36,069 bases of DNA from CAILHX01 sp036561085 (GTDB lineage Bacteria > Pseudomonadota > Gammaproteobacteria > Burkholderiales > Methylophilaceae), in NCBI GenBank assembly GCA_036561085.1, contig DATBPY010000217.1, positions 1 to 36,069 on the forward strand, read 5' to 3'. Position numbers and translations under genes: made by a program. The notes below the pieces were generated by a model that made no database searches, had not been told where the DNA came from, and worked only from the letters and a program-made list of their open reading frames with translations. Positions 15,613 to 23,714 of the stretch are shown here, piece by piece. Positions within the stretch are counted from its first letter, which is position 1; each line of letters begins with the position of its first letter.

Positions 15613-17118
15613 TTAACGCCAAAAAGGTTTCTGCGCTGCAAATACCTTCCATACGGCATCCATACGATGTACCTCATGCGTCGCCCGGTAACCGTTCCAG
15701 CCGGACAGGATGTGTAATGCTTCATGCAGTGCCTTATCCGAATGCTCGCCTGCCAGGCGATGAGCAAGAACCTTGGTGATGGTGATGTCGTTAAGCATAC
15801 CGAGCACATCTTGCAAGTCGGCCAATTTTTGCAGAAACGGTTCCGTTCTACGCGGCGAGTACAGACTAACGAAGAACTCGGCGGCATAGCGCAGTTTTTT
15901 GCCCGCGATACGCGTTTGATGGCGTTGTTCTGTGTTCATCTCACTCAATAATTTCCCATGCTTTTGTAATTGCTTATACTGTTTTTGCAGCATACCTTCG
16001 GCAATTTCCGTGATAGAGCGAGCCTTTGGATCATCCTGCATGTTTTCCAGCCATGCCCCCATGCTGAGCAACAAGCGTTGATAGCGTTGCGATCTGATCG
16101 CCGAACGCACTGCGATATAGCCGACGCACTGCGCAGTCATGGCGCGACAACGTAACGTCAGCAAACCGGGATGATGATCGAACTGTTGCAGTAACGGCAC
16201 TAAGGTCTGAGTGAGGAATACATCGATATCGCGCGCACTGCCCAGCTTATCGGAAATCCACACGAGCTCAGCCATCAGTTCAGTGGCCGGATCGACCACC
16301 GCACTAAACAGTCGCATGGCGGAGCGCAAGCGACGCAACGCTACCCGCATCTGATGCACGCCTTCCACATCCTCGCCATGCAACACCATGTCCTGATTAC
16401 CCTGCAACTGGGTAAGACATTGCCAAACAATATGACGCAGCGCTTCATGTGCACGCATATTTTTTGTCAGCGGAGTCATTTTTGCCTTAACTACCACGGG
16501 AAGGCTAGTGCGGTAATAAGCATAGCCATGCTGGGCTTTGCTGGTATTTTCAATATGTAATGGGATGCTCGCTTGCAATTGCAACGCCAGTGCAAATAGC
16601 TGGCCGGCATTGCCGGACTTGAGTTCCAGCTCGACTTCATTGATCGGCTGGGTATACTCATTTACTCGCAACACCCCTTTGTCCAGCGCCATCTCGATCA
16701 GGCTGCCATCTGCCATGGTCAATTGCCATTCGGTACGTTGTACTTCAGTGACGAAAATGGGTTGCAATGCAGCGCGTAATTCGTCGCCGGCAAAGATAGG
16801 CATCAATATCGGATCGTCGATCTTACTGAAGTCGGGGTGACCGGCGGCGATGATGTCTTCCCATTCCATGCGCTGATGCAAACCGGCAAGTGAGTTGCCT
16901 GCGGCTTTCACTGCCTGGAACCAGTTACCCGACATCCGTCGCACGCGTAGGGAAACATCGGCATCCAGTAATTGCAGATCGGGAGTATCGTAGTAAATGC
17001 TGGTGAGTTTACGAGTGAGCGGTTTGCCTATGGTGGTCGCGACGACAGCGGGATGGCGCCGCAAGCGGGCAATGTGTGCAGGATTGATACGCAGCTTCAG
17101 TTCAACTTCGTTAGGCAT
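15613..17118 (-). CDS. CYTH and CHAD domain protein
   Basis: A 501-residue two-domain protein. The N-terminal CYTH domain (about 1-205) opens with the diagnostic ExExK motif in NEVELKLR and carries YYDTPDLQLLDADVSLRVRR. It is a triphosphate-tunnel fold that usually hydrolyses inorganic triphosphate or binds nucleotides. The C-terminal CHAD domain (about 225-495) is helical and His/Arg-rich, with GVHQMRVALRRLRSAMRLF, and binds polyphosphate. The domain order and size match E. coli YgiF-type proteins. I see no ppk or ppx nearby. It is transcribed toward uppP. Its promoter would lie in the 224-base gap upstream. Confidence 0.93.
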   Translation of the reverse strand: MPNEVELKLRINPAHIARLRRHPAVVATTIGKPLTRKLTSIYYDTPDLQLLDADVSLRVRRMSGNWFQAVKAAGNSLAGLHQRMEWEDIIAAGHPDFSKIDDPILMPIFAGDELRAALQPIFVTEVQRTEWQLTMADGSLIEMALDKGVLRVNEYTQPINEVELELKSGNAGQLFALALQLQASIPLHIENTSKAQHGYAYYRTSLPVVVKAKMTPLTKNMRAHEALRHIVWQCLTQLQGNQDMVLHGEDVEGVHQMRVALRRLRSAMRLFSAVVDPATELMAELVWISDKLGSARDIDVFLTQTLVPLLQQFDHHPGLLTLRCRAMTAQCVGYIAVRSAIRSQRYQRLLLSMGAWLENMQDDPKARSITEIAEGMLQKQYKQLQKHGKLLSEMNTEQRHQTRIAGKKLRYAAEFFVSLYSPRRTEPFLQKLADLQDVLGMLNDITITKVLAHRLAGEHSDKALHEALHILSGWNGYRATHEVHRMDAVWKVFAAQKPFWR

Positions 17119-17304
17119 TGCCGTCGCTCTGACTAAGGGATGTTCACTAGCTTAATCCATATTCGGATACTGAAACAGAAGGCCTGTAACTACGTGTTCA
17201 CACGGATTCACCTTCCGCAAGCTATCATGCATATTACGCGTGGGTCGGGCATTCGTTCTCCACAGACGATATTCCTCCATAAACCCGACCCCTCCTCCTC
17301 TTAC

Positions 17305-17336
17305 ACGCTAAATAGACACCCCCGTCTATTTAGTGT
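17305..17336. terminator. Hairpin at the end of the second ligase/transglutaminase operon
   Basis: CTAAATAGAC (17308-17317) and GTCTATTTAG (17324-17333) form a perfect 10-bp stem with an ACCCCC loop, extended by three more pairs including one G-U. It begins 7 bases past the stop of the minus-strand 1098-residue gene, so a terminator of that operon is the natural reading. The minus-strand side lacks a U-tract, so it may instead protect the mRNA 3' end. Confidence 0.5.
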
Positions 17337-17342
17337 TTCATC

Positions 17343-20300
17343 TTACTTAGCTTGCCATCTTAAATCCAAAGTAAACGGATAATCCTTGTTGATCTCCTCT
17401 ACCGGTATTTCTTTCTGTTTTTTGCTTGCGGTATGCCCGTGATCCCAGAAACGGCTGATACGGCGGCCTTCCGCTTCATTGGCGTTGACGGGGAGCCTAT
17501 CGTAGTTACGCCCGCCGGGGTGGCTGACGTGATAAGTGCAACCGCCGATGGCACGAGCATTCCAACTATCCACGATGTCGAATACCAGGGGCGCTTGCAC
17601 GCCTATGGTGGGGTGTAATGCAGAAGGCGGATTCCATGCGCGGAAACGTATCCCGGCCACAAACTCGCCCTGCGTGCCGGTGGCATGTAACGGCAAGCGA
17701 CGACCATTACAGGTAACGATATAGCGGTCACTGGTGGCGCCGCGCAACCTGACCTGCAAGCGCTCCACCGAAGAATCCACATAGCGCGCCGTACCGCTGC
17801 TGGTGATCTCTTCACCCAATACATGCCAAGGCTCGATCGCAGTATGCAGGTCCAATTGCAGATCGCCGACCTGCACTGTGCCGCATCGCGGAAATCTGAA
17901 CTCAAGGAAAGGCGCGAACCATTCCGGCTTGAAATCGTAACCAGCGGCTTTGAGATCGCGCGCCACATCCTGAATATCGCTGGTGACAAAATGCGGCAAC
18001 ATGAACCTGTCATGCAGTTGCGTGCCCCAGCGTATCAGCGGCTTCTGGTAAGGCGTTTTCCAGAACCAGGCCACCAAGGTGCGCAGCAACAGCATTTGCA
18101 TCAGACTCATCTCGGCGTGCGGAGGCATCTCGAAAGCACGTAGTTCGAGCAAGCCCAAACGCCCGGCATCGGTCCCGGGAGCGTATAGCTTATCGATACA
18201 GAATTCACTACGATGGGTATTACCGGTCATATCCACCAGCAGATTGCGCAATAGCCTGTCTACCAACCACGGCGCAGGCACTTCACCTGCCGGCATTTGC
18301 TGGAAAGCGATCTCCAACTCGTACAGGCTATCGTTGCGCGCCTCGTCCACACGTGGCGCCTGGCTGGTCGGCCCGATGAACAGGCCGGAGAACAGGTAGG
18401 ACAATGCCGGATGATGTTGCCAGTAAGTGACCAAGCTGCGCAGCAGATCAGGACGACGCAGGATAGGACTATCGGCAGGAGTGATGCCGCCCAACGTGAC
18501 GTGGTTACCGCCGCCGGTGCCGGCATGGCGGCCGTCCAGCATGAATTTCTCAGTGCCTAGCCGTGTCTGTCTGGCCTGTTCATACAGGGTGGTGGTGTTA
18601 TGCACCAGTTCTTTCCAGCTTTTGGCAGGATGGATATTGACCTCGATCACACCGGGATCAGGCGTTACCGGCAACCGGGTGAGGCGCAAATCATGCGGCG
18701 GCTGATAGCCCTCGATCACCACCGGCATATTGAGTTTCCTGCTAGTCGCTTCGACGGAAGCGATAATGTCCAGATAATGCTCCAGCGCAGTGGTCGGCGG
18801 TACGAATATATACAACCGGCCGTGACGTGCTTCCACACACAATGCAGTGTGCGGTGTCCATTTTGGTTTGGTTTCTTTTTCCTTAGCAACAGGTGCTATC
18901 GTCTTATCAGCGCCTTTGTTATAGCGGCGGCTGACTTCAGCATCCATATCCTGTAACGGTTCCATCGCTTCATATAGGCTGCGTTCCGGTTCATGGTCGC
19001 GGTCTCTGTAAGCGACCCAGGGCAGGCTGTTCAATGGGAGACGCAGACCCATGGCCGAATCGCCGGGCAGCAGGAACATCTCGCCGCGACGGAACACCCA
19101 CGGACTGCTGCTCCAGGCATTCCGCAGATGGCTCCAGTGTATCGGCAGCACATACCCCACTTGCGCGCCGAGACCGGCGGACAACACTCTGGTTAAACGT
19201 TTACGTTCCAGATCATCCTTCAGATCGACTTTCAGCGGATCGACATTCTCCGGCAACACGCCTTCCTGTAACAGATAATGCAAAGGGTCTTCATAACCGG
19301 CGCGGATATAGCTGCCTTTCAGTCCCAGATACTGCGCCAGCTCCTGGATATATTTCTCCGCATGTTTAGCTTTGAAACCGTAATCCTTGGTTTGATTCGC
19401 CAGCAGATCGGCATCTTTCCATACCGCCTTGCCGTCGGTGCGCCAGAAACAAGCGAGTTGCCAGCGCGGTAATTGTTCCCCCGGATACCATTTACCTTGC
19501 CCGAAATACAGCAGCCCGCCGGGAGCAAAGGTATCACGCAGGCGGCGCACCAGTTCTCCGGCGAGTTTGCGCTTCTGCTCGCCATCGGCTTCAGTATTCC
19601 ATTCCGGTGCATCCATCTTGTCTATGGACACGAATGTAGGTTCACCACCCATGGTTAGGCGTACATCGCCTTTTTTGAGTTCGCTATCGACCTTGTCGCC
19701 CAGTTTTTCTATTTGGGCCCACTGCGCTTCGGTATAAGGTTTGGTGACGCGCGGATCTTCATAGATCCGTGTGACGCTATTGCTGAATTCAAAAGTGGTA
19801 TTGGCCTGCCCGGTAAAGCCGCCCGTCACCGGGGCAGCGCTGACAAAATCGGCAGTACATGCCAGCGGGATATGGCCTTCACCGGCAAACAGCCCGGAGG
19901 TAGGATCCAACCCTATCCAGCCGGCACCGGGAATGAACACTTCGGCCCAGGCATGCAGGTCGGTAAAGTCTTTGTCGGTACCGGACGGACCGTCCAGTGC
20001 CTTTACGTCTGCGGTCAGTTGTACCAGATAGCCGGACACGAAGCGTGCTGCCAATCCCAACTGGCGTAATACCTGCACTAGCAACCAGCCTGAATCACGG
20101 CAGGAACCCAGTCTTTTCTGCAAGGTTTCCTCGCAGGTCTGCACACCCGGTTCCATGCGGATGCTGTAATTCACCGCCTGATTGATACGCTGATTGATAG
20201 ACACCAGAAAATCGACGATGGTGGTTTTATCGCGCGGAATACCGGCCAAAAACTCCTCCAGAAATACTCCTTGCTCCTTGATCTCCAGATAAGGCAATAG

Positions 20301-20639
20301 CTCTTTTTGTAGCTGTTCGGGATATGCAAAAGGGTAATGCTCGGCATATTCTTCCAGAAAGAAATCGAACGGATTGATGACCGTCATTTCGGCGATCAGA
20401 TCGACCTCTATACACAACTCGCTGGATTTTTCCGGGAACACCACGCGCGCCAGATAATTACCGAACGGGTCTTGCTGCCAGTTGATAAAATGCTTTTCCG
20501 GCTTGATCTTGAGCGAATACGCAGTGACCGGGGTACGCGAATGCGCAGCCGGACGCAGCCGGAATACATGCGGCGATAACTGTACCGGCTGGTCGTAGAT
20601 GTAACGTGTTGCGTGGTGAAGCGCGACCTTGATGGTCAT
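17343..20639 (-). CDS. Transglutaminase-DUF2126 (putative amidoligase) fusion protein
   Basis: A 1098-residue protein. The N-terminal part (about 1-300) is a transglutaminase-like protein with an intact triad: Cys180 (RLGSCRDSGW), His229 (DLHAWAEVF) and Asp245 (GLDPTSG). The remaining 800 residues match the DUF2126 family, predicted to be an amidoligase. Recognisable stretches include LTMGGEPTFVSIDKMDAPEW, GFKAKHAEKYI, MLDGRHAGTGGGNHVTLGG and the C-terminal GRRISRFWDHGHT. One chain could thus both form and cut or transfer amide bonds. Its ATG overlaps the preceding gene's stop as ATGA, a sign of translational coupling. It is the last gene of the operon, before a hairpin. Activity is inferred from family predictions. 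Confidence 0.92.
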   Translation of the reverse strand: MTIKVALHHATRYIYDQPVQLSPHVFRLRPAAHSRTPVTAYSLKIKPEKHFINWQQDPFGNYLARVVFPEKSSELCIEVDLIAEMTVINPFDFFLEEYAEHYPFAYPEQLQKELLPYLEIKEQGVFLEEFLAGIPRDKTTIVDFLVSINQRINQAVNYSIRMEPGVQTCEETLQKRLGSCRDSGWLLVQVLRQLGLAARFVSGYLVQLTADVKALDGPSGTDKDFTDLHAWAEVFIPGAGWIGLDPTSGLFAGEGHIPLACTADFVSAAPVTGGFTGQANTTFEFSNSVTRIYEDPRVTKPYTEAQWAQIEKLGDKVDSELKKGDVRLTMGGEPTFVSIDKMDAPEWNTEADGEQKRKLAGELVRRLRDTFAPGGLLYFGQGKWYPGEQLPRWQLACFWRTDGKAVWKDADLLANQTKDYGFKAKHAEKYIQELAQYLGLKGSYIRAGYEDPLHYLLQEGVLPENVDPLKVDLKDDLERKRLTRVLSAGLGAQVGYVLPIHWSHLRNAWSSSPWVFRRGEMFLLPGDSAMGLRLPLNSLPWVAYRDRDHEPERSLYEAMEPLQDMDAEVSRRYNKGADKTIAPVAKEKETKPKWTPHTALCVEARHGRLYIFVPPTTALEHYLDIIASVEATSRKLNMPVVIEGYQPPHDLRLTRLPVTPDPGVIEVNIHPAKSWKELVHNTTTLYEQARQTRLGTEKFMLDGRHAGTGGGNHVTLGGITPADSPILRRPDLLRSLVTYWQHHPALSYLFSGLFIGPTSQAPRVDEARNDSLYELEIAFQQMPAGEVPAPWLVDRLLRNLLVDMTGNTHRSEFCIDKLYAPGTDAGRLGLLELRAFEMPPHAEMSLMQMLLLRTLVAWFWKTPYQKPLIRWGTQLHDRFMLPHFVTSDIQDVARDLKAAGYDFKPEWFAPFLEFRFPRCGTVQVGDLQLDLHTAIEPWHVLGEEITSSGTARYVDSSVERLQVRLRGATSDRYIVTCNGRRLPLHATGTQGEFVAGIRFRAWNPPSALHPTIGVQAPLVFDIVDSWNARAIGGCTYHVSHPGGRNYDRLPVNANEAEGRRISRFWDHGHTASKKQKEIPVEEINKDYPFTLDLRWQAK

Positions 20640-21889
20640 GCTAAACCGGCGCTTTCAGCTTGCAATAGTTTCAGGTTCTCTTCTACTCCGGCCGCAGCCG
20701 TCAGTTCTGCCACATTCTGCTTGGTGAAGAAACCGTCGAAATCGCCGAAGCGCTGCACATATTCCACGATCAGCGAGGAATGCTCGGAAGCGCTGGAGAA
20801 TATCTGCTTCAGCCCTTCTTCCCTGGAGCCGATCACATCCAACAGGAAATCCTTGCCTTTTGCTTTGATGGCTTCCACCACGTAGTCGATGTTGGCTACA
20901 CCTTTGGTTTCGCCATCGGCCACACTCAATGCCACGTGATGTAACCTGGGGCCGTAATTGCGCACAAAACTTTCCGTCGGCGAGGGCAGACCTATCAGAT
21001 GATTCACGAAATACGGGTTATTGGCGGCAGTGAACACTTTTGCAGGACTGAAACTCTCGTCAGGATAATGCACGCTCTTAGTGACATTGGTAGAAGAATT
21101 CTGATTCTCGATATTGTAAGAACCCCAATAGTAATAGCTGGAAAGCGTCAGGTATTCAAGTATCGCCACTTCGCGATTCTGGCTGTAAACACGGGTCGCC
21201 AGATGGTCTATGGGCAGGATCAGCTTATCCAGACCCAGCTCTTTCTGCGTTTCCTTGGCTTCCAGATAACCGCGATTAACGTCATTGTGGATAGTGCTAT
21301 TTCCCAGTGCATAAACGCGTATATCTTCCGGCAAGCGTTCCCAGTACCCCACGATATTATGAGTATAGGGCGAAGGCTTGACGATGGCCATATTGCCCGG
21401 CAGTTCCAGCTTGCGTATCTGATCCTGGTTAAAGAAACGCACTTCGCGCGATTTCTGTATTTCCATCACTTCATGCAGATTGCTGACGCGGAAGATCTCA
21501 CCCATGTACCGCGAATTCGGTTTATGCGCACCTATAGGGTAAACCTCGTTCAAACTGCGGAAGATGCCGTGGATATTCGGGTCGCGTACTTCTCGCACCA
21601 GTACATCCGGCGAATTCATGTCGATACGCAACACATGCGTCCAGTGCGATTCGGATTCCAGCGTGACCAGATAATGATAAGGCGTCATCAACGCCAGTTC
21701 GCTGACATAGGCGACAGAACATCCCGGCTCTACGGTGATCATTAAGGCATCCACTTGATGGATGATGTCGGTCAGACCGATACGGTCTCTATCTTCCAAC
21801 AGCTTGACCAGGAATTCCTCAAACCAGGGAGAGTTGGCTTTATCGCCCTGTTTTGGATGAGCTAAGGAGTTAGACAGCGGTGAATTCAT
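20636..21889 (-). CDS. VOC-superfamily protein resembling 4-hydroxyphenylpyruvate dioxygenase
   Basis: A 417-residue protein. The C-terminal half (about 222-400) resembles the catalytic domain of HPPD-type dioxygenases. The likely 2-His-1-carboxylate iron ligands are His229 in LPIDHLATRV, His318 in RLHHVALSV and Glu376 in LIVEYVQRF, in the order and spacing style of that family. The closing FGDFDGFFTKQN parallels the HPPD ending. The N-terminal half is a more divergent VOC-like region. It sits between two transglutaminase genes, 22 bases upstream of one's start and overlapping the next gene by four bases, so it is part of the operon. An Fe(II)-dependent oxidation is my inference; it is not a standard HPPD, and no tyrosine-degradation genes are near. 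Confidence 0.72.
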   Translation of the reverse strand: MNSPLSNSLAHPKQGDKANSPWFEEFLVKLLEDRDRIGLTDIIHQVDALMITVEPGCSVAYVSELALMTPYHYLVTLESESHWTHVLRIDMNSPDVLVREVRDPNIHGIFRSLNEVYPIGAHKPNSRYMGEIFRVSNLHEVMEIQKSREVRFFNQDQIRKLELPGNMAIVKPSPYTHNIVGYWERLPEDIRVYALGNSTIHNDVNRGYLEAKETQKELGLDKLILPIDHLATRVYSQNREVAILEYLTLSSYYYWGSYNIENQNSSTNVTKSVHYPDESFSPAKVFTAANNPYFVNHLIGLPSPTESFVRNYGPRLHHVALSVADGETKGVANIDYVVEAIKAKGKDFLLDVIGSREEGLKQIFSSASEHSSLIVEYVQRFGDFDGFFTKQNVAELTAAAGVEENLKLLQAESAGLA

Positions 21890-21911
21890 AGATTACTCGA
21901 TCAAATACAAG

Positions 21912-22712
21912 TTACTGCTGTGCCTGTTCCAGGCTATGCGCCAGCAGGGTGCTGGACATGGATTGTTTTGCCGGGTGCGAAAGCCCTTTGAACGGGCATG
22001 CGTCGTTGTCATCCAGCCCTGTCGCCAGCCTGACATGAATGCCGTTGGCACGCTGCCGATTGGAGACATCGAAACTATGCCAGCCGGTGCCTTCCAGCCA
22101 GGCGTCTGCCCATGCGTGGTTTTCCATCTTGCCGCCTTCAGGCGTAAACAGATAACCGCTGACATAACGCCCCGGTATTCCCAGGCTGCGGCAGCAGGCG
22201 ATGAAGATATGTGCATGATCCTGGTAAGAACCCACTCCAGCAGCCAACGCTTCGGAAGGGCCGGCATGGGTCGCGGCGCATGCCCTATGGCAAGCGACGG
22301 AGTCCGTGATACCGTGCATCAATTCCGTGAGAACTACTTCATCCACCTTACCGCTGGCAGGTACGAACAATCGCGCAAAATTGCGTATGCGTATGTCAGG
22401 TTTGGTGAGGGGTGTATCGCGCAGATAGACCTCGATTGGGAACAAGTCATCGTTAGGCGGCAAGTCGATGCCGGTTTCGACCTCACCATAAGCAGTGATG
22501 ATGACTTCGTGATGCGGTTCGTCCAGCACCAGCGTATGCGTGGTGTTACCGAAAGCATCTGCGTATGACTGTAAATTACCGTTGACGCGGATATCCCAGT
22601 TCTTCACACGCTGACCGAAGCCGTCCTGCGGGGTCAGATGCAGTTGCTGTATGGTGTATGTCACCGGCATGTCGAATTCGTAGCATGCCCGGTGTTCAAT
22701 ATTCAGATTCAT
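21912..22712 (-). CDS. Transglutaminase-like protein lacking the catalytic cysteine
   Basis: A 266-residue protein with the two-part build of operon transglutaminases: a beta-rich N-terminal region starting MNLNIEHRACYEFD, then the core. The motif that normally reads GVCQDHAH is GSYQDHAH here, with Tyr163 (codon TAC) where Cys is expected. His199 (ENHAWADAW) and Asp215 (SFDVSNR) are kept. I checked the bases: a single G-to-A change from TGC to TAC would account for it. Cys173-Cys174 lie one helix away and could not substitute easily. It is probably a non-catalytic subunit or scaffold. AAAGGA precedes the ATG at good spacing, and the gene is co-directional with alpha-E upstream. Confidence 0.9.
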   Translation of the reverse strand: MNLNIEHRACYEFDMPVTYTIQQLHLTPQDGFGQRVKNWDIRVNGNLQSYADAFGNTTHTLVLDEPHHEVIITAYGEVETGIDLPPNDDLFPIEVYLRDTPLTKPDIRIRNFARLFVPASGKVDEVVLTELMHGITDSVACHRACAATHAGPSEALAAGVGSYQDHAHIFIACCRSLGIPGRYVSGYLFTPEGGKMENHAWADAWLEGTGWHSFDVSNRQRANGIHVRLATGLDDNDACPFKGLSHPAKQSMSSTLLAHSLEQAQQ

Positions 22713-22754
22713 CGTAAAGTCCTTTCAATCGAGTCTCTCTCAATTAAATCCCTG

Positions 22755-23714
22755 TTAGCGAATTGGGGCGTTAAGGAAAGTCTTTTGAATTTCCACACCA
22801 AGATTGTTATTAAGAAGAATGAAGTCCTGCAAAAACTCATGCAGTCCGGTATCGGCGATCACATTCATGCGACCGAAATGGAGTTTTGCGTGCAATTCGC
22901 CTGCCTGCCGCATGCACTCCATGCCTCGGTCGGCGCAGATCTTCTCCAGAATAGGAGTGATCTCGTCCAGGCAGGTATGCAGCGAGCGCGGCATATCGTC
23001 GCGCAGGATGAGCAGCTCTGCTACTTTCCCTGCATCGATGGTGTCGCGGAATACTTTCTGATACGCCTCCATGGCCGATACCGAGCGTAGCAGCGAACTC
23101 CATTCGTAATAATCGCCGGAGCTATCGGATTCTTCATCGCCACCGCTCTTGGGACCGTATAGCTGCTGATATTTGGCATCCAGCAATCGGGCTGTGTTGT
23201 CGGCGCGTTCGATGAAGGTGCCCAACCTGACGAACATATAACCATCGTCGCGCAACATAGTGCCCACAGTGACGCCGCGGAATAGATGCGAGCGCGATTT
23301 CACCCATTCGCAGAATTCGCTGTAGTCGCCTTCGTTCAAGCCATTTCTGACCCGCTGCTGCAATTCCAACCATAAAGAATTGACGCTCTCCCACATCTCG
23401 GAAGACATCGCCACGCGTACCGAGCGGGCATTTTCACGGGCGCTGGCCAGGGATTCGAAAATACTGGAAGCATTACGTTCGTCCAGCGCCATATAACGCA
23501 TCACATTGGTCGCGTTATAAGCACCATAGTCACGTTCGAAACCTTCCACATCATCCACGATACGTACCGGCAACATCCACAGATCCTCTTCGCTATGCGC
23601 GGCATGCGGCACCAGCGACATGCGGTAGGTGACATCCAGCACGCGCGCCATGTTTTCGGCACGCTCGATGTAACGTGCCATCCAATACAGGTGATCGGCA
23701 GTACGGCTTAACAT
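22755..23714 (-). CDS. Alpha-E domain protein (COG2307)
   Basis: A 319-residue, mostly helical protein made of one alpha-E domain. It opens with MLSRTADHLYWMARYIERAE, the strongest family signature, and has further conserved patches at VMRYMALDERNASSIFESL and GYMFVRLGTFIERADNTARL. The two similar ERA-containing segments suggest an internal repeat. The biochemical activity is unknown. The family is nearly always beside or fused to circularly permuted ATP-grasp proteins, here overlapping that gene by seven bases. Unlike the first cluster, the two are separate proteins. CAGGAG lies nine bases before the ATG, inside the upstream gene. Confidence 0.94.
   Translation of the reverse strand: MLSRTADHLYWMARYIERAENMARVLDVTYRMSLVPHAAHSEEDLWMLPVRIVDDVEGFERDYGAYNATNVMRYMALDERNASSIFESLASARENARSVRVAMSSEMWESVNSLWLELQQRVRNGLNEGDYSEFCEWVKSRSHLFRGVTVGTMLRDDGYMFVRLGTFIERADNTARLLDAKYQQLYGPKSGGDEESDSSGDYYEWSSLLRSVSAMEAYQKVFRDTIDAGKVAELLILRDDMPRSLHTCLDEITPILEKICADRGMECMRQAGELHAKLHFGRMNVIADTGLHEFLQDFILLNNNLGVEIQKTFLNAPIR

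Noticed and set aside
20999..21745. 248-codon plus-strand open frame
   Set aside because: It lies wholly antisense to the HPPD-like gene, is rich in Ile/His/Arg as expected from a reverse-frame shadow, and has no ribosome-binding site or recognisable domain.
21936..22568. 210-codon plus-strand open frame
   Set aside because: It is antisense to the transglutaminase-like gene, with low-complexity Arg/Gly/Cys content typical of shadow frames.
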